This document shows positions 9,061 to 18,320 of a stretch of DNA of 64,000 bases, in pieces. Each line of letters starts with the position of its first letter. Position 1 is the first letter of the stretch. Origin of the DNA: Nostoc sp. PCC 7524 (lineage in GTDB: Bacteria > Cyanobacteriota > Cyanobacteriia > Cyanobacteriales > Nostocaceae); NCBI RefSeq assembly GCF_000316645.1, contig NC_019684.1, positions 3,191,501-3,255,500 of the forward strand. Direction: 5' to 3'. The notes beneath the pieces are model-generated. The model did not search any database, was not told the DNA's origin, and worked only from the letters and a program-made list of their open reading frames with translations. Both the position numbers and the translations under genes were made by a program.

Positions 9061-9336
9061 TCAAAACCAGGGACTATGCTCTTTATCCCAACACTGGTTG
9101 TTACTCCAATTTCTACCACTGTATTCACACTCAAATTGATTATTAATCCAGGGAATTGATGTAGGGTAGCTAGCTTTATGAGCAGGACTAAAGTAGAAGA
9201 ATGCAGCTTTAGCTATCACACAGCTAGCAGTCAATAGAGCAGCTGAACAGGTAGTATATACTAACAACTTAGTAACAGCTTCTACATCCATCTTATCATT
9301 GTGATTATGTAGGCGATCGCCCATAGACTTTCTCAT
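9061..9336 (-). CDS. Small membrane-anchored hypothetical protein with paired cysteines
   Basis: About 91 residues. One hydrophobic helix (LVYTTCSAALLTASCVIAKA) is followed by a short C-terminal tail with a compact pattern, CEYSGRNWSNNQCWD, that looks like a disulfide-bonded or metal-binding knuckle outside the membrane. I do not recognise the family. The start is uncertain: ATG codons at 9336, 9324 and 9291 and a TTG at 9372 share the frame, and none has a clear ribosome site. The gene converges with the pentapeptide gene with only 7 bp between stops, which fits a real gene rather than chance. Confidence 0.5.
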   Translation of the reverse strand: MRKSMGDRLHNHNDKMDVEAVTKLLVYTTCSAALLTASCVIAKAAFFYFSPAHKASYPTSIPWINNQFECEYSGRNWSNNQCWDKEHSPWF

Positions 9337-9902
9337 TGTTGCTGACAGTAGTAGATGACAGTAATCAAACAAGTTAGAAACGGAATTCTCTCTACTGTCT
9401 CAAAACTATTGTTTCCAAAAAAATTGAGATTTTCTGTATTTTAAGCTCTAGATAAATCATCTTAATTCCCAAAATATCGTTTATTACTAAAACAGAATTT
9501 AAAGTCTAAATAAAATTTTTATACACAAAGTTTTCAGCTAAATTTAAGCAATGAATATGATAAATTGTCCTAAAAAACAGTTCATAATAACAGATTTGTT
9601 AACAAACACAACAAATGGTTAATTTTTGCTAATTTTTAGCTGTAATTGACTAGGTTTAACTTGAAAGACTACTTGCTTACAGATTCAGTTTAGTATTTGC
9701 ACTGCCCAGTATTTTTATTTTTTATGTAAAGAAAACATGATTTTCAGATATATTTGCCCTAAAAATCAGTATTTTTACAGAAATTAGACCCTAGTAGGTG
9801 GTTAGGAGCAAGTATCCCCTCAGTAATCATCATGAGGGAGAAAGGGGCTTTTAATTTGATGATTTGCTAAAAAAGAATAAACCTCAAATTACAAAGCTAT
9901 AT
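9337..9902. other. Gene-free AT-rich region
   Basis: About 560 bp of AT-rich DNA upstream of two genes that diverge from it. No coding frame, tandem repeat or clear hairpin was seen. It probably holds promoters for the small membrane protein and for the decarboxylase-like gene. Confidence 0.5.
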
Positions 9903-10532
9903 ATGTCGTATCCGTTAGCACCTTAGACACTGACAGGCTATGCTATTCAAACATTGCATTTGATAAATATTGACCGAGTGCGCTCCTTAATTCCTCCAGA
10001 GTTAAAGATTATCACCCTATGGCCTGGTAAAACTATTGGCAGTGTATATCTAGCCTCCTACTGTTCTGGCTCAGTGCTAGAGTACAGTGAGTTGATTGTG
10101 GCTCCGGCAGTGGTGGCTTATAGGGGTAAAATCGGTGCTTGGATTTCCCACATTTACGTAGATAATTCTGATTCTATGGCTGGTGGTCGAGAAATTTGGG
10201 GATTACCAAAGAAATTAGCAGAATTTCAGGCAGAAAAAAGCAGATATATCACAATCCGTCAGGGAAACCAAACGCTGTGTACACTCAACTACACACCACT
10301 CAGTTTCGCTTGGCGACAAAAGTTAAGCATATCTACCTTCAGCACGTTGAATCACAACTTACTGATATTCCTGGCTCAATGTGAATCTTTGTTGGGTTTA
10401 GTTACTGCTCATCTAGAAATCCCTGCTGATAGCCCTTTTGCAGAGATAGGCTTAGGTAAACCTATGATCACTGTACGTCATGAGCAAATGAATTTGCAGG
10501 TTGAAGCACCAGAGATTGTTATGAGACGGTGA
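9903..10532 (+). pseudogene. Acetoacetate decarboxylase-family protein with a Trp-to-stop codon at position 8
   Basis: The body (9954-10532, 192 residues) is an acetoacetate decarboxylase-fold protein: LHLINIDRVRSLIPPEL, the SGSVLEYSELIV block and REIWGLPKKLAEF, whose adjacent lysines correspond to the Schiff-base lysine pair of the family. The natural N-terminus lies further upstream: ATG at 9903 reads MSYPLAP, then TAG at 9924-9926, then TLTGYAIQT straight into LHLINID in the same frame. Relatives have Trp where the TAG stands (APW pattern), so one G-to-A change gives the stop. Either the gene is inactivated, starts late at TTG 9954 without its N-terminal strand, or the base is a sequencing error. 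The function in cyanobacteria is unproven. Confidence 0.75.
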
Positions 10533-10701
10533 CTCAGCACTACTAGACTAATCTACTGGTTTTTACTTAGAGTTTCTATAAATATTTCGTATAATTTCTG
10601 TAATTTCAGTTTATTTCTGACAAAGAATGTGATTATGATGACACCAAATCACATTTTTCAATGTATCAAAAATTTAGATAATTAGTAGGCGATCGCGTTT
10701 C

Positions 10702-11706
10702 ATGAAAAAACTTGCTCTGTCCATGTTTTGCTCCACACTGTTGGTTAGTATCAGTTTGCATAATCTTCTACCAGCCAGTGCAAATCAACAGATATCATCA
10801 GTTAAATTTGCCAACACTTCGACTTTAAACCACAAGGATAATAATAAAGAAAAACCCCGTATTGCCGTCCTTGATTTTGACTATAGCAACGTTGCAGATA
10901 ATTGGATTTGGTGGTGGACAAGTAGTGCTAAAGGTGTCAGCGATATTTTAGTGAATAAACTATTTGAAAGCGGCAATTTCCGCGTCATTGAACGCAGTAA
11001 ACTTGATGCGATCCTTGCTGAACAAAATTTAGGTGCTTCAGGTAGACTTGATGCTAGCACCGCAGCCCAAATAGGAAAAATTTTAGGTGTTGATACAGTC
11101 CTGATTGGTTCAATTACTGCATTTAATATTGAACGTGGTAGTGGAGGTGTGAGTATACCAGGATTTGGACGTGTAGGAGGTGGACAAACTAGCGCCAATG
11201 TTAAATTAAATGTGCGTTTAGTCAATACTTCTACCGCCGAAATTTTGGCAACTGCGGAGGGAAGTGGTCAATCTAGTGATGGCTCAGGCGCTGTTAGTAT
11301 CCGTGGATATAGTGTAGATACAAGTTCTCGGAAGGAAGCAACATTATTAACTAATGCTACAGTTGGAGCCATCGATCAAGTAGTGCAACAACTTAATAGC
11401 AATTCTGCCAAGTTAGCAACAACACTGACAAAAAACCCAACTGTCAGTGCAGTAGTTGCTGATGTTTCTGGAAAAACAATTATTTTAAATAAAGGTACAA
11501 CTGATGGCTATCGTCAAGGATTGAAACTATCAATTCAAAGAGTAACTAGAGAAGTCAAAGATCCTGTTACGGGTAAAGTCATTCGTCAAATCACTCAAGA
11601 TGTTGGCACAATTGAAATTACAGAAGCTGATGCCCAATCAAGTGTAGGTAAGATTATTTCTGGTACAGGATTGAAAGTGGGTGATATTGCTAAACCTGTT
11701 AAGTGA
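10702..11706 (+). CDS. CsgG/HfaB-family exported protein with C-terminal FlgT-like domain
   Basis: 334 residues with a signal peptide (residues 1-27, cleavage near ASANQ). Residues 50-235 carry the CsgG fold: IAVLDFDYSN, SDILVNKLFESGNFRVIERSKLDAILAEQ, AAQIGKILGVDTVLIGSIT and the glycine-rich loop before SANVKLNVRLVNT. CsgG forms the outer-membrane curli secretion pore, but cyanobacterial relatives stand without curli genes and may be periplasmic. The last 90 residues (VSAVVADVSGKTIILNKGTTDGY and after) look like the C-terminal domain of flagellar-assembly-T-like proteins. No lipobox Cys is visible, unlike true CsgG. A HIP1 octamer lies just before the ATG. Confidence 0.82.
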   Translation: MKKLALSMFCSTLLVSISLHNLLPASANQQISSVKFANTSTLNHKDNNKEKPRIAVLDFDYSNVADNWIWWWTSSAKGVSDILVNKLFESGNFRVIERSKLDAILAEQNLGASGRLDASTAAQIGKILGVDTVLIGSITAFNIERGSGGVSIPGFGRVGGGQTSANVKLNVRLVNTSTAEILATAEGSGQSSDGSGAVSIRGYSVDTSSRKEATLLTNATVGAIDQVVQQLNSNSAKLATTLTKNPTVSAVVADVSGKTIILNKGTTDGYRQGLKLSIQRVTREVKDPVTGKVIRQITQDVGTIEITEADAQSSVGKIISGTGLKVGDIAKPVK

Positions 11707-11737
11707 TGAGTTCTGAGTAAAAATACCAGTTCCCAGT

Positions 11738-11855
11738 AGTAGGGTGCATTATGGCTTCAGCCTAACGCACTACCATATAATACGGTGCGTTAGGCGCTTT
11801 GATCATATTTTGAATGACAAATCATCTCAAAAATATGCGACTAACACACCCTACC
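11738..11855. repeat. Palindromic intergenic repeat (TAGGGTG ends, GCCTAACGCAC core)
   Basis: Outer inverted ends TAGGGTG (11740-11746) and CACCCTA (11847-11853) enclose a perfect 11-bp hairpin: GCCTAACGCAC at 11760-11770 against GTGCGTTAGGC at 11785-11795. This is the GGTGCGTTAG type of repeat common between genes in filamentous cyanobacteria. It may act as a terminator-like structure after the CsgG gene, though there is no T-run. Confidence 0.65.
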
Positions 11856-12012
11856 GTAATTTTATTTTTACTTGATAAATCACCTCTGAATGCTGAGTAA
11901 TTTTTGATTTACTCAGCACTGTAAAATCTAGGGCTAGTTTTGGGAACAATTGATGTAGTCGGGTGAGTGTTTGCCAAATAATTCCATTAACCCAAGCATT
12001 TCTACATCAATT

Positions 12013-12798
12013 ATGAAATGTATTAAACCATCTCTATATTTATCTATTGTCACCTGTTCCCTGCCTGTGTATTTCTACTGCTTCCCTGTTGCTACCCTAG
12101 CAACACAAAAAATCCAGTTGCACTCAGAAAACACAAGACAAAATGGGCTAATTAGTCAGACATTTAAGCCGCCAAAACGGGGAAGTCCACCTGTAAGTGC
12201 TGGTGGTTCTACCCGTGGTTCTTTTTGCATCAGTGGGAAACAACTCGTTACCCCCCTCATCCCTGCAAATAAATTAGGACTGACGTTTGCTGAACGTCCC
12301 AAATTTTTCTGGTATGTACCGCAAACTTCTGTAAAAACGGCTAAGTTTATCTTGTTGGCTGACAAAGACCAAAAGGTATTTTATGAAACTACCTTAACCC
12401 TACCTAATCAACCAGGAATTATTAGCCATACTCTCCCAGAGAGTTCACCTGCATTAACAATTGGTAAAACTTACCATTGGTATCTAACTCTGGTTTGTCA
12501 TCCGCAGGACTTTAGCGCCAATCCTAGGGTTGAGGGATGGGTGGAACGTATTCAGCCGGAATCATCATTATCGGCAAAGTTAGCTTCAGCAGAGGTGCGA
12601 AAATTGCCCTATCTCTATGCAGAAGCAGGAATTTGGTATGAAGCGTTAACTGCTGTTGCCCAGCTACGCTACAGTGAACCTAAAAACTTACGTTATGTCT
12701 TAAATTGGCGACAATTTTTAAGATCAGTTGGTTTAAATGCGATCGCCTCTCAACCATTGCTTGATTGTTGTCAAGCTGAAAATTCAGCCGCGAAATAA
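12013..12798 (+). CDS. DUF928 domain protein, exported
   Basis: About 261 residues. The ATG at 12013 gives a clean signal peptide (MKCIKPSLYLSIVTCSLPV then a hydrophobic core ending near ATLATQ). A TTG 42 bases upstream in frame is less likely. The body matches the cyanobacterial DUF928 family: RGSPPVSAGGSTRG, the PLIPANKLGLTFAERPKFFWYVP block, LPESSPALTIGKTYHWYLTLVC and the C-terminal WYEALT region. It ends 2 bases before the CHASE2 cyclase gene, a pairing often seen in cyanobacteria. It may supply a periplasmic partner or ligand for the cyclase's CHASE2 sensor; that is inference from position. Confidence 0.82.
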   Translation: MKCIKPSLYLSIVTCSLPVYFYCFPVATLATQKIQLHSENTRQNGLISQTFKPPKRGSPPVSAGGSTRGSFCISGKQLVTPLIPANKLGLTFAERPKFFWYVPQTSVKTAKFILLADKDQKVFYETTLTLPNQPGIISHTLPESSPALTIGKTYHWYLTLVCHPQDFSANPRVEGWVERIQPESSLSAKLASAEVRKLPYLYAEAGIWYEALTAVAQLRYSEPKNLRYVLNWRQFLRSVGLNAIASQPLLDCCQAENSAAK

Positions 12799-12800
12799 TC

Positions 12801-15008
12801 ATGCTAGGGAAAAAACTTAAACCCGTTATTTGGCAATGGCGGGGTGTAATATTTGCAGTACCTAAAATTACAGTTCTGGTCATCATATTACGCTTGACAG
12901 GACTGTTACAACTCCTGGAGTTGGCTGCACTAGATCAATTTTTTCTACTGCGTCCACCAGAACCACCAGATAGGCGCATTGTCATCGTTGAAATTAACGA
13001 GGCAGATATCCAAAATCTGGGGAAATGGCCGATGTCTGATGAAGTATTGGCTAGTGTTTTGGCGACTATCAAACAACAACAACCAAGGGCAATTGGTTTA
13101 GATATTTATCGTGACTTACCTGTAGATCCTGGACATGAAACTCTAGTCAAACTATTTGCCAATACCCCCAATTTAGTTGGTGTGCAGAAAATTTCTAACA
13201 GCTTTGATAGTGCGGCTGTAAATCCACCGCCAGCACTCAAAGAACGTCAACAAGTCGGCTCAAATGATTTACCTTTAGATGGGGATGGGAAAATTCGCCG
13301 GGGTTTGTTGTATGTCAATTTCAATGAAGAAGATGTTCTAGAAAGTTTTGCTTTAAAATTGGCATTGCTTTATTTAGAAGCTGAAGGTATTACTGCCAAA
13401 CCATCAGCTAATAATCCTGATTATTTACAACTGAATCGGGGTATCTTCCCAATTTTTACAGCGAATGATGGCGGTTACATTCGTGCTGATGATGGCAGTT
13501 ATCAAATATTATTAAACTATCGCGGTAGGATGCAGCAGCAATTTTCTAGCATCTCGCTTTCCCAACTGCAAAACAACCAGATACCCCCAGATTTCATGCG
13601 GGGTAAGGTAGTATTAATCGGGGCAACTGCGGAGAGTTTAAAGGATTTATTCTACACACCTTATAGTAGTAAAGTATTTGCTGCTCCAGAACGGATGGCG
13701 GGGGTAACAATTCACGCTAATTTAATTAGTCAAATTTTGAGTGCGGCTTTAGATAATCGTCCATTAATTAAAAATTTACCTGAACCGATAGAATTACTCT
13801 TAATTTTATTTTGCTCAATTATTGGTGCTGCTTTGTGTTGGCAACAACGCCATTATATTAACCAAAAAACATTCTTGGCAGTCAACGTAATCTTTGCAGG
13901 TGGCGTTTTAATTGGCAGTAGTTTTGTGGCTTTTCTTGTAGGTTGGTGGCTTCCCGTTGTGCCTTCAGTTTTAGCCTTGGGAGGTTCAGCGATCGCAGTG
14001 ACACAATACATCGCCCAAAGTGCTGGCGAAATGCGAAAAACCCTAGGACGATACCTCACTGATGAAGTCGTCGCCAATTTATTAGAAACTCCGACTGGTT
14101 TAAAGATAGGTGGGGAACGCCGCCAAGTCACATTAATGTTTTCTGATTTACGCGGATTTTCAGCGATTTCAGAACAATTACCTCCTGAACAAGTGGTACA
14201 AATTCTTAACCTCTATCTGGGCGCAATGACAGAGGTAATTAACCAATATAAAGGCACAATTAATGAGTTTATTGGTGATGGTATCTTTGTCATGTTCGGT
14301 GCGCCCATTAGTCGCCTTGATGATGCAGAACGGGCGATCGCCTGTGCTATTGCTATGCAATTAGCTATGCAGCAGGTAAATCAACAAAATCAGCAAATGA
14401 ACCTGCCAAAGCTAGAAATGGGGATTGGTATCAATACCGGTGAAGTTGTCGCTGGTAATATTGGTTCACAAAAACGCGCCCAATATACAGTCATCGGCAG
14501 TCATGTAAATTTAGCTGCCCGTATCGAAACCTACACCGTAGGAGGACAAATTTTAATTTCCGAAAATACTTACAGAAACGCCAAAACTGAACTCAAAATT
14601 ACCGGACAATTACAAATCGAACCCAAAGGAATTAAAGAACCCATTACTATTTATGACATTGGTGGTATCGGTGGTGAATATAATCTGCATTTACCAAAAG
14701 AAAATGATGTCATGGTGAGTTTGCTATCACCAATCCCTGTAGAATTTACAGTATTACAAGGTAAACAAGCCACAGGGAGATTATTTTCTGGTGAATTGGT
14801 GAGTCTTACAGAAAAACAAGCGCAACTCAAATCTGCACATTCTCTAGAACCCCTCAACAACCTCAAACTCAGATTAATTGATGCACCAGACATAGACATT
14901 TATGCCAAAGTCATCAAACCAATCGATACAGATTATTTTTTGATTCGATTTACCAACATTCCACCAGAGGCGATCGCAATTATTAATTCACTGGATAAAT
15001 CTCTATAA
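12801..15008 (+). CDS. CHASE2 adenylate/guanylate cyclase
   Basis: 735 residues. A membrane helix near the N-terminus leads into an extracytoplasmic CHASE2 sensor (about 40-330, with RRIVIVEINEADIQNLGKWP and GKVVLIGATAESLKDLF), then two to three helices (335-400), then a class III nucleotide cyclase catalytic domain. Metal-binding Asp449 (FSDLRGF) and Asp493 (IGDGIF) are both present, as is the VIGSHVNLAARIE motif, so it should be active. The last 100 residues (GELVSLTEKQAQLKS) resemble a PilZ-like beta-barrel, low certainty. It probably makes cAMP. It is coupled to the DUF928 gene two bases upstream, suggesting a shared sensor role. Confidence 0.9.
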   Translation: MLGKKLKPVIWQWRGVIFAVPKITVLVIILRLTGLLQLLELAALDQFFLLRPPEPPDRRIVIVEINEADIQNLGKWPMSDEVLASVLATIKQQQPRAIGLDIYRDLPVDPGHETLVKLFANTPNLVGVQKISNSFDSAAVNPPPALKERQQVGSNDLPLDGDGKIRRGLLYVNFNEEDVLESFALKLALLYLEAEGITAKPSANNPDYLQLNRGIFPIFTANDGGYIRADDGSYQILLNYRGRMQQQFSSISLSQLQNNQIPPDFMRGKVVLIGATAESLKDLFYTPYSSKVFAAPERMAGVTIHANLISQILSAALDNRPLIKNLPEPIELLLILFCSIIGAALCWQQRHYINQKTFLAVNVIFAGGVLIGSSFVAFLVGWWLPVVPSVLALGGSAIAVTQYIAQSAGEMRKTLGRYLTDEVVANLLETPTGLKIGGERRQVTLMFSDLRGFSAISEQLPPEQVVQILNLYLGAMTEVINQYKGTINEFIGDGIFVMFGAPISRLDDAERAIACAIAMQLAMQQVNQQNQQMNLPKLEMGIGINTGEVVAGNIGSQKRAQYTVIGSHVNLAARIETYTVGGQILISENTYRNAKTELKITGQLQIEPKGIKEPITIYDIGGIGGEYNLHLPKENDVMVSLLSPIPVEFTVLQGKQATGRLFSGELVSLTEKQAQLKSAHSLEPLNNLKLRLIDAPDIDIYAKVIKPIDTDYFLIRFTNIPPEAIAIINSLDKSL

Positions 15009-15088
15009 TGGCGGTTTTATGTGCATTTTTCCTAGTCCCTCATGGTAAAATCCCCAACCAAACCTAAATAAGTATTTCTCCTACACCC

Positions 15089-15487
15089 TTAGTTCTTGAT
15101 CATATAGTTCATGTAATTCCAGTTAAGAATTTTGCAAATATCCATAACTAAATCTTCCGGTAGAAAAGGTTTAGTAATTATCCCCTCTATACCTAAATCA
15201 AGGAATTCTTGTTGTTCGCAACTTTGAGCTTTAGCTGTCAGTAAAATAGCAGGAATATCACAAGTTGCCGTAATTGCCCGTAGCTGCTTAAAAGTTGTCG
15301 GGCCATCCATATAGGGCATCATCACATCTAACAAAATCACATCAGGATGCTGAGATTGGGCAATCTCTATTCCTTCTCTACCAGAAGATGCAGTTAATAT
15401 CTCCCAATTAGTCGTTGACTCCAAGGAAATTTGAATAATCTCCCTTACCCCATCTTCGTCATCAATTACTAAAATTCTTTTTGTCAT
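15089..15487 (-). CDS. Single-domain response regulator (CheY-like)
   Basis: 132 residues forming one receiver domain and nothing else. The acidic pair is in VIDDED, the phosphoacceptor Asp54 in VILLDVMMP, and the switch residues are Thr (LLTAKAQ) and Lys (ITKPF), so it is complete. It lies between the CHASE2 cyclase and the large REC-GGDEF protein but on the opposite strand, so it has its own promoter in the 285-bp AT-rich divergent gap. Stand-alone receivers act in phosphorelays or by protein binding. A partner among the nearby Hpt protein or the PAS histidine kinase is plausible but not shown. Confidence 0.9.
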   Translation of the reverse strand: MTKRILVIDDEDGVREIIQISLESTTNWEILTASSGREGIEIAQSQHPDVILLDVMMPYMDGPTTFKQLRAITATCDIPAILLTAKAQSCEQQEFLDLGIEGIITKPFLPEDLVMDICKILNWNYMNYMIKN

Positions 15488-15772
15488 CGTTCTTATCCCT
15501 GATTAAATAAACTTTTTGGGCAGAAAATATTCAATTTAACTCAAAATATATTCATTATTCTTTATATCTTGGACTAACTGAATCAGAGTCCCAGAGCCTC
15601 CCTTGTATTTCTATATCCAAAAGGGTAAATAATAATTGTGAAGTAGTTGTGAATTAGTCAAAATCAAGCAATTTCAGATCAGACAGAGAATCTCTCATGT
15701 CTGAAGATGCTTTTAAACTTGATAATAAATGGCAGAATATTAATAAAAACTTATATATATAATTGATTAACC

Positions 15773-18169
15773 TTGAAAATACTTTTAGTAGAAGACGATA
15801 CAAGTATTATTGAATTACTGAGGACAAAACTGACAGATCAGCATTATTTAGTAGAAGTATGTACCGACGGTCAAAAAGCTTTAGAGCTAGCTTTGGCGAC
15901 TGATTACGACTTAATTTTGCTGGATGTAGTATTGCCAAGGGTTGATGGTATAAATATTTGCCAGCAACTACGCGCCCAAGGCTGTCTCACTCCCATCTTG
16001 TTATTAACAGCTGAGGATAGTCATACAAAGAAAATTAAGGGATTAGATGCTGGAGCAGATGATTATGTCATCAAGCCTTTTAACTTAGAGGAATTATTAG
16101 CTAGAATTAGAGCTTTATTGCGCCGTAGCAGTGAGACAACTACACCGATAATTGAGTTAGGAGCTTTGCGCCTTGATCCTATTAGCTGTCAGATAACTTA
16201 TCAAGGCAAACTGTTGCGTCTGACTGCTAAAGAATACGCTCTATTGGAATTATTCTTACGCAATCACCAGCGTATATTTAGCCAAAGTTCTCTATTGGAT
16301 AATTTATGGTCTTTTGATGAAGCTCCCACCGAGAATACTGTCAGAGCGCACATCAAAAGTTTGCGAGCTAAACTGAGGGAGGCTGGTGCTAAGGCTGATG
16401 TAATTGCCACTGTATATGGATTTGGATATCGGTTAAACACTCAAGAATTAATCAAATCAGCAGGAGAACAAAAGCTAGCTAGTAAAAAAGCAAGCCAACA
16501 TCAAGTTTCTTCTTTTATTCAACACTCAGTCCCGATCGCAAATTCTAGAGGTAAACAAAAAATGACCTCTCAATTAGCGGCAATTTGGGAACGAGTTAAG
16601 GATAAGTATGCGGCGCGAATGAGTGTGATTGAGCAAGCAGTCACATCTTTGTTAGAAAACGCTTTAACTGAAGATTTGCGACAACAAGCACAACAGCAAG
16701 CACATACTTTAGCCGGTTCTTTGGGTAGTTTCGGCTTTGAGAGTGCAACTTGCTTGTGTCGTGACATGGAAAACATCTTGAAATCAGCAGCAAAATTAAA
16801 TCAAGTACAAGCTAAACAATTGCAAACACTGATTTTGGAGTTGCGCCACGTATTAGAGCAACAACTTATAGAAATTCCGGAACAGCCAGTCATTCAACCC
16901 TCTCATTTAAGCCAAGAATACCGATTGCTCATTGTAGATGACGATATTACATTGGCGACACAAGTAGCCACAGCAGCTAAATTGTGGGGAGTTGAGGCTG
17001 TAGTTGCTGATTGTATATCTGCGGCTAGGGAAGAAATGACTCGTACTCGGCCAGATGTAGTCTTACTGGATTTGTGCTTTCCGGAATCAGCAGAAGATGG
17101 TTTTGCTCTACTAGCAGAATTAACAGCATTGCATCCCCCAATACCAGTATTAGTATTTACATCTCAAGAGAGTTTCGCCCAACGGGTAAGAGTAGCGAGA
17201 ATGGGAGGCAAAGGTTTTTTACAAAAGCCTGTATTTCCCTCCCAAGTCATGGAAGCGATCGCCTCTGTTTTACAAAAATCTCATCCACCAGAAGGCAGAC
17301 TCTTAATTGTCGATGACGATCCACAAGTATTAGATATTATCCGCACATTACTAGAACCTTGGGGATTTACATTAACTCTGCTAGACGATCCGCGCCAATT
17401 TTGGGACACCTTAGAAAAATCAGTCCCCGATATGCTGATTCTGGATGTGGAAATGCCAAACTTCAGTGGGATTGATTTGTGTCAAGTAGTGCGAAATGAA
17501 CCCCGTTGGAGCAACTTACCTATATTATGTTTATCTGCACACACAGATGCTCAGACAGTACAACAGGTATTTGCAGTTGGTGCTGATGATTATGTTAATA
17601 AACCAATTTTCGGGCCGGAATTAGTCGCTCGTGTTCTCTGTCGGTTAGAACGCAGCCAATTTATTCGCAAATTAGCAAATATTGACCCCTTAACTGGAAT
17701 TTATAATCGCCGCAAATCATTGCAGGATATCACTCGATTGCTGCATTTAGCAGAACGTCAAGGAAAATCTTTTTATTTTGCAGTTTTGGATTTAGACCAC
17801 TTTAAACAAATTAACGATCAGTATGGTCATGATATCGGTGATCAAGTTTTAAGTGAATTAGGCAAACTCTTCAAGCAGTCATTTCGTGATGAGGATGTTG
17901 TGGCGCGTTGGGGAGGAGAAGAGTTTGTGATTGGACTGTATGGTATTACCTCGAAAAATGCTTTAAAACGACTCAATAATTTATTAGAAACTGTCAGCCA
18001 GCTACAATTTAGCGGGATTAATCATCAAACCTTTAGTATTACCTTCAGTGCAGGTATAGCGGAGTATCCCAAAGACGGTCATGATGTGCAAATGCTGTAT
18101 CGTGCTGCCGATGCTGCATTATATCAAGCGAAAGCAGCAGGACGAAATCAGATCTTTCTCTCACCATAA
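15773..18169 (+). CDS. REC-wHTH-Hpt-REC-REC-GGDEF phosphorelay diguanylate cyclase
   Basis: 798 residues, starting at TTG 15773 (MKILLVEDD is the canonical receiver start; no ATG fits). Order: receiver (Asp51 in LILLDVVLP), OmpR-type winged helix (about 127-222, ending VYGFGYRLN), Hpt domain with QQAHTLAGSLGSFGF (about 295-355), a second receiver (RLLIVDDDIT, VLLDLCFPE), a third receiver (RLLIVDDDPQ, LILDVEMPN, NKP), and a C-terminal GGDEF domain with active-site WGGEEF and LDHFKQINDQYGHDIGD. It combines DNA binding, phosphotransfer and c-di-GMP synthesis in one chain, so phosphoryl flow could tune both outputs. The kaiC-like cluster follows 151 bp downstream on the same strand. Confidence 0.92.
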   Translation: MKILLVEDDTSIIELLRTKLTDQHYLVEVCTDGQKALELALATDYDLILLDVVLPRVDGINICQQLRAQGCLTPILLLTAEDSHTKKIKGLDAGADDYVIKPFNLEELLARIRALLRRSSETTTPIIELGALRLDPISCQITYQGKLLRLTAKEYALLELFLRNHQRIFSQSSLLDNLWSFDEAPTENTVRAHIKSLRAKLREAGAKADVIATVYGFGYRLNTQELIKSAGEQKLASKKASQHQVSSFIQHSVPIANSRGKQKMTSQLAAIWERVKDKYAARMSVIEQAVTSLLENALTEDLRQQAQQQAHTLAGSLGSFGFESATCLCRDMENILKSAAKLNQVQAKQLQTLILELRHVLEQQLIEIPEQPVIQPSHLSQEYRLLIVDDDITLATQVATAAKLWGVEAVVADCISAAREEMTRTRPDVVLLDLCFPESAEDGFALLAELTALHPPIPVLVFTSQESFAQRVRVARMGGKGFLQKPVFPSQVMEAIASVLQKSHPPEGRLLIVDDDPQVLDIIRTLLEPWGFTLTLLDDPRQFWDTLEKSVPDMLILDVEMPNFSGIDLCQVVRNEPRWSNLPILCLSAHTDAQTVQQVFAVGADDYVNKPIFGPELVARVLCRLERSQFIRKLANIDPLTGIYNRRKSLQDITRLLHLAERQGKSFYFAVLDLDHFKQINDQYGHDIGDQVLSELGKLFKQSFRDEDVVARWGGEEFVIGLYGITSKNALKRLNNLLETVSQLQFSGINHQTFSITFSAGIAEYPKDGHDVQMLYRAADAALYQAKAAGRNQIFLSP

Positions 18170-18320
18170 AATTTGAGATTTGTAAACGTAATGTATTGAC
18201 TCACAAATTCTTCACAAAGATTGTGTAGCTTAATGCTATAAGAGTAATTTCTGTTTGTAGTAAGGACTTTAGTCCTGAGTATTTATTGTTATTCCTATCC
18301 AATAAGTATTTAGGTGAAAC

